DNA from: Zoroaster sp. YZ-2022
Lineage: Eukaryota > Echinodermata > Asteroidea > Forcipulatida > Zoroasteridae
Direction: 5' to 3'
Length of the DNA: 64,000 bases
NCBI GenBank assembly: GCA_029582265.1
Contig: JAQQFT010000023.1
Coordinates: forward strand, 2,443,071-2,507,070
The notes under the pieces were generated by a model. That model saw only the letters and a program-made list of their open reading frames with translations, did no database searches and had not been told where the DNA came from. The translations under genes and the position numbers were made by a program. Below are positions 54,602-64,000 of the stretch, piece after piece (positions within the stretch are counted from its first letter, which is position 1; every line of letters starts with the position of its first letter).

Positions 54602-57600
54602 TCTGAAAGTTATACCCGATCATACAAATGGTTTCAAAAATATATATTGCTGTATTGTTTCCATTGAGAACCGTGACAACTTGACAGTATCTTACGGCGG
54701 GTTAAGTGTCCATGGAGCCCGTTTAAGATATGAAATCATAAGCCAAACTCAAAACTGATGTGTTTTTCTGAAAGGGGAGAACATAAGCTTTCATTTGGAT
54801 ATAAGTTTGTCGGGCTCACTTAAAAACTGTGAAAGTTATACCCAACCATACAAATGGTTTCAAAAATATATATTGCTGTATTGTTTCCATTGAGAACCAC
54901 GACAGCTTGACAGTATCTTACGGCGGGTTAAGTGTCCATGGAGCCCGTTTAAGATATGAAATCATAATCCAAACTCAAAACTGATGTGTTTTTCTGAAAG
55001 AGGAGAACATACACTTTCATTTGGATATAAGTTTGTCGGGCTCACTTAAAAACTGTGAAAGTTATACCCAACCATACAAATGGTTTCAAAAATATATATT
55101 GCTGTATTGTTTCCATTGAGAACCACGGCAACTTGACAGAATCTTACGGCGGGTTAAGTGTCCATGGAGCCCGTTTAAGATATGAAATAATTAGCCAAAC
55201 CAAAAACTGATGTGTTTTTCTGAAAGGGGAGCACATACACTTTCATTTGGATATAAGTTTGTAGGGCTCACTTAAAAACTGTGAAAGTTATACCCAACCA
55301 TACAAATGGTTTCAAAAATATATATTGCTGTATTGTTTCCATTGAAAACCACGACACCTTGACAGTATCTTACGGCGGGTTAAGTGTCCATGGAGCCCGT
55401 TTAAGATATGAAATCATAATCCAAACTCAATACTGATGTGTTTTTCTGAAAGAGGAGAACATATACTTTCATTTGGATATAAGTTTGTAGGGCTCACTTA
55501 AAAACTGTGAAAGTTATACCCAACCATACAAATGGTTTCAAAAATATATATTGCTGTATTGTTTCCATTGAGAACCACGGCAACTTGACAGAATCTTACG
55601 GCGGGTTAAGTGTCCATGGAGCCCGTTTAAGATATGAAATAATTAGCCAAACCAAAAACTGATGTGTTTTTCTGAAAGAGGAGAACATAAGCTTTCATTT
55701 GGATATAAGTTTGTCTGGCTCACTTAAAAACTGTGAAAGTTATACCCAACCATACAAATGGTTTCAAAAATATATATTGCTGTATTGTTTCCATTGAAAA
55801 CCACGACACCTTGACAGTATCTTACGGCGGGTTAAGTGTCCATGGAGCCCGTTTAAGATATGAAATAATTAGCCAAACCAAAAACTTATGTGTTTTTCTG
55901 AAAGGGAAGAACATACACTTTCATTTGGATATAAGTTTGTCGGGCTCACTTAAAAACTGTGAAAGTTATACCCAACCATACAAATGGTTTCAAAAATATA
56001 TATTGCTGTATTGTTTCCATTGAAAACCACGACACCTTGACAGTATCTTACGGTGGGTTAAGTGTCCATGGAGCCCGTTTAAGATATGAAATCATAATCC
56101 GAACTCAAAACTGATGTGTTTTTCTAAAAGAGGAGAACATATACTTTCATTTGGATATAAGTTTGTAGGGCTCACTTAAAAACTGTGAAAGTTATACCCA
56201 ACCATACAAATGGTTTCAAAAATATATATTGCTGTATTGTTTCCATTGAAAACCACGACACCTTGACAGTATCTTACGGTGGGTTAAGTGTCCATGGAGC
56301 CCGTTTAAGATATGAAATCATTACCCAAACTAAAAACGTATGTGTTTTTCTGAAAGGGAAGAACATACACTTTCATTTGGATATAAGTTTGTCTGGCTCA
56401 CTTAAAAACTGTGAAAGTTATACCCAACCATACAAAAGGTTTCAAAAATATATATTGCTGTATTGTTTCCATTGAAAACCACGACACCTTGACAGTATCT
56501 TACGGCGGGTTAAGTGTCCATGGAGCCCGTTTAAGATATGAAATCATTAGCCAAACCAAAAACTGATGTGTTTTTCTGAAAGAGGAGAACATAAGCTTTC
56601 ATTTGAATATAAGTTTGTAGGGCTCACTTAAAAACTGTGAAAGTTATACCCAACCATACAAATGGTTTCAAAAATATATATTGCTGTATTGTTTCCATTG
56701 AAAACCACGACACCTTGACAGTATCTTACGGCGGGTTAAGTGTCCATGGAGCCCGTTTAAGATATGAAATCATAATCCAAAGTCAATACTGTTGTGTTTT
56801 TCTGAAAGAGGAGAACATAAGCTTTCATTTGAATATAAGTTTGTAGGGCTCACTTAAAAACTGTGAAAGTTATACCCAACCATACAAATGGTTTCAAAAA
56901 TATATATTGCTGTATTGTTTCCATTGAAAACCACGACACCTTGACAGTATCTTACGGCGGGTTAAGTGTCCATGGAGCCCGTTTAAGATATGAAATAATT
57001 AGCCAAACCAAAAACTTATGTGTTTTTCTGAAAGGGAAGAACATACACTTTCATTTGGATATAAGTTTGTCGGGCTCACTTAAAAACTGTGAAAGTTATA
57101 CCCAACCATACAAATGGTTTCAAAAATATATATTGCTGTATTGTTTCCATTGAGAACCACGGCAACTTGACAGAATCTTACGGCGGGTTAAGTGTCCATG
57201 GAGCCCGTTTAAGATATGAAATCATAATCCAAACTCAAAACTGATGTGTTTTTCTAAAAGAGGAGAACATATACTTTCATTTGGATATAAGTTTGTAGGG
57301 CTCACTTAAAAACTGTGAAAGTTATACCCAACCATACAAATGGTTTCAAAAATATATATTGCTGTATTGTTTCCATTGAAAACCACGACACCTTGACAGT
57401 ATCTTACGGCGGGTTAAGTGTCCATGGAGCCCGTTTAAGATATGAAATCATAATCCAAACTCAATACTGATGTGTTTTTCTGAAAGAGGAGAACATAAGC
57501 TTTCATTTGAATATAAGTTTGTCGGGCTCACTTAAAAACTGTGAAAGTTATACCCAACCATACAAATGGTTTCAAAAATATATATTGCTGTATTGTTTCC

Positions 57601-60508
57601 ATTGAGAACCACGGCAACTTGACAGAATCTTACGGCGGGTTAAGTGTCCATGGAGCCCGTTTAAGATATGAAATAATTAGCCAAACCAAAAACTGATGTG
57701 TTTTTCTGAAAGAGGAGCACATACACTTTCATTTGGATATAAGTTTGTAGGGCTCACTTAAAACTGTGAAAGTTATACCCAACCATACAAATGGTTTCAA
57801 AAATATATATTGCTGTATTGTTTCCATTGAGAACCACGACACCTTGACAGTATCTTACGGCGGGTTAAGTGTCCATGGAGCCCGTTTAAGATATGAAATC
57901 ATAATCCAAACTCAAAACTGATGTGTTTTTCTAAAAGAGGAGAACATATACTTTCATTTGGATATAAGTTTGTAGGGCTCACTTAAAAACTGTGAAAGTT
58001 ATACCCAACCATACAAATGGTTTCAAAAATATATATTGCTGTATTGTTTCCATTGAGAACCACGGCAACTTGACAGAATCTTACGGCGGGTTAAGTGTCC
58101 ATGGAGCCCGTTTAAGATATGAAATAATTAGCCAAACCAAAAACTTATGTGTTTTTCTGAAAGGGAAGAACATACACTTTCATTTGGATATAAGTTTGTC
58201 GGGCTCACTTAAAAACTGTGAAAGTTATACCCAACCATACAAATGGTTTCAAAAATATATATTGCTGTATTGTTTCCATTGAAAACCACGACACCTTGAC
58301 AGTATCTTACGGCGGGTTAAGTGTCCATGGAGCCCGTTTAAGATATGAAATCATAATCCAAACTCAAAACTGATGTGTTTTTCTGAAAGAGGAGAACATA
58401 TACTTTCATTTGGATATAAGTTTGTAGGGCTCACTTAAAAACTGTGAAAGTTATACCCAACCATACAAATGGTTTCAAAAATATATATTGCTGTATTGTT
58501 TCCATTGAGAACCACGTCAACTTGACAGTATCTTACGGCGGGTTAAGTGTCCATGGAGCCCGTTTAAGATATGAAATCATTACCCAAACACATTCTGATG
58601 TGTTTTTCTGAAAGGGGAGAACATACACTTTCATTTGGATATAAGTTTGTCGGGCTCACTTAAAAACTGTGAAAGTTATACCCAACCATACAAATGGTTT
58701 CAAAAATATATATTGCTGTATTGTTTCCATTGAGAACCACGGCAACTTGACAGTATCTTACGGCGGGTTAAGTGTCCATGGAGCCCGTTTAAGATATGAA
58801 ATCATAATCCAAACTCAAAACTGATGTGTTTTTCTAAAAGAGGAGAACATACACTTTCATTTGGATATAAGTTTGTCGGGCTCACTTAAAAACTGTGAAA
58901 GTTATACCCAACCATACAAATGGTTTCAAAAATATATATTGCTGTATTGTTTCCATTGAAAGCCACGACAGCTTGATAGTATCTTACGGCGGGTTAAGTG
59001 TCCATGGAGCCCGTTTAAGATATGAAATCATAAGCCAAACTCAAAACTGATGTGTTTTTCTGAAAGGGGAGAACATACACTTTCATTTGGATATAAGTTT
59101 GTAGGGCTCACTTAAAAACTGTGAAAGTTATACCCAACCATACAAATGGTTTCAAAAATATATATTGCTGTATTGTTTCCATTGAGAACCACGGCAACTT
59201 GACAGAATCTTACGGCGGGTTAAGTGTCCATGGAGCCCGTTTAAGATATGAAATAATTAGCCAAACCAAAAACTGATGTGTTTTTCTGAAAGAGGAGAAC
59301 ATAAGCTTTCATTTGAATATAAGTTTGTCTGGCTCACTTAAAAACTGTGAAAGTTATACCCAACCATACAAATGGTTTCAAAAATATATATTGCTGTATT
59401 GTTTCCATTGAAAACCACGACACCTTGACAGTATCTTACGGCGGGTTAAGTGTCCATGGAGCCCGTTTAAGATATGAAATCATAATCCAAACTCAAAACT
59501 GATGTGTTTTTCTAAAAGAGGAGAACATATACTTTCATTTGGATATAAGTTTGTAGGGCTCACTTAAAAACTGTGAAAGTTATACCCAACCATACAAATG
59601 GTTTCAAAAATATATATTGCTGTATTGTTTCCATTGAAAACCACGACACCTTGACAGTATCTTACGGCGGGTTAAGTGTCCATGGAGCCCGTTTAAGATA
59701 TGAAATAATTAGCCAAACCAAAAACTGATGTGTTTTTCTGAAAGAGGAGAACATAAGCTTTCATTTGAATATAAGTTTGTCTGGCTCACTTAAAAACTGT
59801 GAAAGTTATACCCAACCATACAAATGGTTTCAAAAATATATATTGCTGTATTGTTTCCATTGAAAACCACGACACCTTGACAGTATCTTACGGCGGGTTA
59901 AGTGTCCATGGAGCCCGTTTAAGATATGAAATCATAATCCAAACTCAAAACTGATGTGTTTTTCTAAAAGAGAAGAACATGAACTTTCATTTGGATATAA
60001 GTTTGTCAGGCTCACTTAAAAACTGTGAAAGTTATACCCAACCATGCAAATGGTTTCAACAATGTATATTGCTGTATTGTTTCCATTGAGAACCACGGCA
60101 ACTTGACAGAATCTTACGGCGGGTTAAGTGTCCATGGAGCCCGTTTAAGATATGAAATCATAATCCAAACTCAAAACTGATGTGTTTTTCTAAAAGAGGA
60201 GAACATATACACTTTCATTTGGATATAAGTTTGTCGGGCTCACTTAAAAACTGTGAAAGTTATACCCAACCATACAAATGGTTTCAAAATATATATTGCT
60301 GTATTGTTTCCATTGAAAACCACGACACCTTGACAGAATCTTACGGCGGGTTAAGTGTCCATGGAGCCCGTTTAAGATATGAAATCATAGCCAAACTCAA
60401 AACTGATGTGTTTTTCTAAAGAGGAGAACATACACTTTCATTTGGATATAAGTTTGTCGGGCTCACTTAAAAACTGTGAAAGTTATACCCAACCATACAA
60501 ATGGTTTC

Positions 60509-60522
60509 ATATATATATATAT
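60509..60522 (+). repeat. (AT)7 expansion within a family B monomer
   Basis: The usual ttcaaaaatatatattgc is replaced by ttc followed by seven AT units and tgc. A similar (AT)6 version is at 61188-61199. Confidence 0.85.
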
Positions 60523-61123
60523 TGCTGTATTGTTTCCATTGAGAACCACGGCAACTTGACAGAATCTTACGGCGGGTTAAGTGTCCATGGAGCCCGTTTA
60601 AGATATGAAATCATAATCCAAACTCAAAACTGATGTGTTTTTCTAAAAGAGGAGAACATACACTTTCATTTGGATATAAGTTTGTCGGGCTCACTTAAAA
60701 CTGTGAAAGTTATACCCAACCATACAAATGGTTTCAAAAATATATATTGCTGTATTGTTTCCATTGAGAACCACGGCAACTTGACAGAATCTTACGGCGG
60801 GTTAAGTGTCCATGGAGCCCGTTTAAGATATGAAATAATTAGCCAAACCAAAAACTGATGTGTTTTTCTGAAAGGGGAGAACATACACTTTCATTTGGAT
60901 ATAAGTTTGTCGGGCTCACTTAAAAACTGTGAAAGTTATACCCAACCATACAAATGGTTTCAAAAATATATATTGCTGTATTGTTTCCATTGAGAACCAC
61001 GACACCTTGACAGTATCTTACGGCGGGTTAAGTGTCCATGGAGCCCGTTTAAGATATGAAATCATAATCCAAACTCAAAACTGATGTGTTTTTCTGAAAG
61101 AGGAGAACAGAAGATTTCATTTG

Positions 61124-61152
61124 GATACAAATGTGTCGACCTCCCTTAAAAA
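61124..61152 (+). repeat. Family B variant block with A-like segment (copy 3)
   Basis: gatacaaatgtgtcgacctc and ccttaaaaac lie 6552 bp (29 monomers minus 2 bp) from copy 2. The monomer also has aacagaagatttcatttgg and carries the (AT)6 expansion at 61188-61199. Confidence 0.85.
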
Positions 61153-64000
61153 CTGTGAAAGTTATACCCAACCATACAAATGGTTTCATATATATATATT
61201 GCTGTATTGTTTCCATTGAGAACCACGGCAACTTGACAGTATCTTAAGGCGGGTTAAGTGTCCATGGAGCCCGTTTAAGATATGAAATCATAAGCCAAAC
61301 TCAAAACTGATGTGTTTTTCTGAAAGAGGAGAACATACACTTTTATTTGGATATAAGTTTGTCGGGCTCACTTAAAAACTGTGAAAGTTATACCCAACCA
61401 TACAAATGGTATCAAAAATGTATATTGCTGTATTGTTTCCATTGAGAACCACAACACCTTGACAGTATCTTACGGCGGGTTAAGTGTCCATGGAGACCGT
61501 TTAAGATATGAAATCATACAACAAACTCAAAACTGATGTGTTTTTCTAAAAGAGGAGAACATATACTTTCATTTGGATATAAGTTTGTAGGGCTCACTTA
61601 AAACTGTGAAAGTTATACCCAACCATACAAATGGTTTCAAAAATATATATTGCTGTATTGTTTCCATTGAAAGCCACGACAGCTTGATAGTATCTTACGG
61701 CGGGTTAAGTGTCCATGGAGCCCGTTTAAGATATGAAATCATAATCCAAACTAAAAACTTATGTGTTTTTCTAAAAGGGAAGAACATACACTTTCATTTG
61801 GATATAAGTTTGTCGGGCTCACTTAAAAACTGTGAAAGTTATACCCAACCATACAAATGGTTTCAAAAATATATATTGCTGTATTGTTTCCATTGAAAAC
61901 CACGACACCTTGACAGTATCTTACGGTGGGTTAACTGTCCATGGAGCCCGTTTAAGATATGAAATAATTAGCCAAACCAAAACTGATGTGTTTTTCTAAA
62001 AGAGGAGAACATATACTTTCATTTGGATATAAGTTTGTAGGGCTCACTTAAAACTGTGAAAGTTATACCCAACCATACAAATGGTTTCAAAAATATATAT
62101 TGCTGTATTGTTTCCATTGAAAGCCACGACAGCTTGATAGTATCTTACGGCGGGTTAAGTGTCCATGGAGCCCGTTTAAGATATGAAATCATAATCCAAA
62201 CTCAAAACTGATGTGTTTTTCTAAAAGAGGAGAACATATACTTTCATTTGGATATAAGTTTGTAGGGCTCACTTAAAAACTGTGAAAGTTATACCCAACC
62301 ATACAAATGGTTTCAAAAATATATATTGCTGTATTGTTTCCATTGAAAGCCACGACAGCTTGATAGTATCTTACGGCGGGTTAAGTGTCCATGGAGCCCG
62401 TTTAAGATATGAAATAATTAGCCAAACCAAAAACTGATGTGTTTTTCTGAAAGGGGAGCACATACACTTTCATTTGGATATAAGTTTGTAGGGCTCACTT
62501 AAAAACTGTGAAAGTTATACCCAACCATACAAATGGTTTCAAAAATATATATTGCTGTATTGTTTCCATTGAAAGCCACGACAGCTTGACAGTATCTTAC
62601 GGCGGGTTAAGTGTCCATGGAGCCCGTTTAAGATATGAAATCATTAGCCAAACCAAAAACTGATGTGTTTTTCTGAAAGTGGAGAAAATAAGCTTTCATT
62701 TGAATATAAGTTTGTCGGGCTCACTTAAAAACTGTGAAAGTTATACCCAACCATACAAATGGTTTCAAAAATATATATTGCTGTATTGTTTCCATTGAGA
62801 ACCACACCTTGACAGTATCTTACGGCGGGTTAAGTGTCCATGGAGCCCGTTTAAGATATGAAATCATTAGCCAAACTCAAAACTGATGTGTTTTTCTAAA
62901 AGAGGAGAACATACACTTTCATTTGGATATAAGTTTGTCGGCTGACTTAAAACCTGTGAAAGTTATACCCAACCATACAAATGGTTTCAAAAATATATAT
63001 TGCTGTATTGTTTCCATTGAAAACCACGACACCTTGACAGTATCTTACGGCGGGTTAAGTGTCCATGGAGCCCGTTTAAGATATGAAATCATAATCCAAA
63101 GTCAATACTGTTGTGTTTTTCTGAAAGAGGAGAACATATACTTTCATTTGAATATAAGTTTGTAGGGCTCACTTAAAAACTGTGAAAGTTATACCCAACC
63201 ATACAAATGGTTTCAAAAATATATATTGCTGTATTGTTTCCATTGAAAACCACGACACCTTGACAGTATCTTACGGCGGGTTAAGTGTCCATGGAGCCCG
63301 TTTAAGATATGAAATAATTAGCCAAACCAAAAACTGATGTGTTTTTCTGAAAGGGAAGAACATACACTTTCATTTGGATATAAGTTTGTCGGGCTCACTT
63401 AAAAACTGTGAAAGTTATACCCAACCATACAAATGGTTTCAAAAATATATATTGCTGTATTGTTTCCATTGAGAACCACGACACCTTGACAGAATCTTAC
63501 GGCGGGTTAAGTGTCCATGGAGCCCGTTTAAGATATGAAATCATAATCCAAACCAAAAACTTATGTGTTTTTCTGAAAGGGAAGAACATACACTTTCATT
63601 TGGATAAAAGTTTGTAGGGCTCACTTAAAAACTGTGAAAGTTATACCCAACCATACAAATGGTTTCAAAAATATATATTGCTGTATTGTTTCCATTGAGA
63701 ACCACGTCAACTTGACAGTATCTTACGGCGGGTTAAGTGTCCATGGAGCCCGTTTAAGATATGAAATCATTACCCAAACTAAAAACGTATGTGTTTTTCT
63801 GAAAGGGAAGAACATACACTTTCATTTGGATATAAGTTTGTCGGGCTCACTTAAAAACTGTGAAAGTTATACCCAACCATACAAATGGTTTCAAAAATAT
63901 ATATTGCTGTATTGTTTCCATTGAAAACCACGACACCTTGACAGAATCTTACGGCGGGTTAAGTGTCCATGGAGCCCGTTTAAGATATGAAATAATTAGC

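Larger units (their letters stand above)
48741..64000 (+). repeat. Satellite family B, main array (about 67 monomers, 226 bp)
   Basis: Head-to-tail array with strict 226-bp spacing; the same phase of the monomer starts at 50762, 50988, 51665, 51891, 55733, 56185, 56637 and 56863, all multiples of 226 or within 1 bp. Monomer order: cttacggcgggttaagtg, tccatggagcccgtttaag, atatgaaatcattagcc, gatgtgtttttctgaaag, gaacataagctttcatttg, gatataagtttgtcgggctc, acttaaaaactgtgaaag, ttatacccaaccatac, atggtttcaaaaatatat, attgctgtattgtttcc. Variation is mainly in a few diagnostic sites: ggcaacttgac / gacaccttgac / gtcaacttgac / gacagcttgat; aattagcc / cattagcc / cataagcc / cataatcc; tcgggctc / tagggctc / tctggctc. 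The array runs off the right edge. No gene or transposon interrupts it. Confidence 0.97.

Noticed and set aside
49630..63924. Many near-identical 69-96-codon open frames on the plus strand of array B
   Set aside because: They recur every 226 bp because the monomer does. 226 is not a multiple of three, so the frame shifts at each monomer and each 96-codon frame overlaps the next by 65 bp in another frame. Start and stop fall at fixed monomer positions and no family resemblance is visible. They are frame shadows of the satellite.
48741..64000. CENP-B box in the monomers
   Set aside because: I looked for the TTCG-N4-A-N2-CGGG pattern on both strands. The nearest, cttacggcgggtta in B, lacks the TTCG half and the spacing. 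Not supported.

Overview
This window is almost entirely satellite DNA from a eukaryotic (almost certainly animal) genome assembly. I see no intact protein-coding gene. The organism cannot be named from the sequence. The only lineage clue is a tRNA-derived SINE whose body contains gtgtccttgagcaaggtac and cggatgggacgtaaagccg. From memory these resemble SINE domains common in marine invertebrates (molluscs, echinoderms, cnidarians, amphioxus), but this is a weak inference.

Layout. (1) 1-45538 is a head-to-tail array, 'family A', with monomers of about 226-233 bp (most often about 228) and roughly 195-200 copies. It is broken by a 500-N placeholder gap at 1687-2186. Most of each monomer is nearly invariant. 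Length variation is concentrated in a short pyrimidine/A-rich tract (ggttctccnctctcgg followed by a variable A-run) and in two other small homopolymer spots. (2) 45539-45717 is an artefact-like block of 66 C then 113 A, followed by a 20-bp A-family stub and a second 500-N gap (45738-46237). (3) 46238-64000 is a second array, 'family B', with a much stricter period of 226 bp and about 75 copies.

The main observation is that family B is the reverse-complement relative of family A. Aligned by eye, the B monomer and the reverse complement of the A monomer match at roughly 70-75% along their whole length. A 25-bp core is conserved except for one base. The window therefore joins two long-diverged subfamilies of one satellite in opposite orientation, across an unresolved gap. 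The B monomers nearest the junction (46238-47700) carry several A-like states, as expected for an array edge that has been homogenised less.

The left part of array B is also where foreign DNA has entered: a minus-strand tRNA-Leu/Ser-type SINE (47391-47566), a 25-bp patch of that SINE's sequence inside a neighbouring monomer (47092-47116), and a roughly 360-bp non-satellite insert (48080-48440) with a piece resembling the C-terminal end of a non-LTR retrotransposon reverse transcriptase, followed by decayed monomers to about 48740. From there to the end array B is regular. It is built from a small set of shuffled sequence variants, with local alternation that hints at a dimeric higher-order unit.

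Nothing here works as a gene system. The interest lies in satellite evolution (orientation switch, conserved box, local dimers, edge decay, conversion-like patches) and in telling real variation from assembly error. The features A-array homopolymer indels, transversion-rich monomers, poly-C/poly-A and fixed 500-N gaps all warn that consensus quality in array A may be imperfect.
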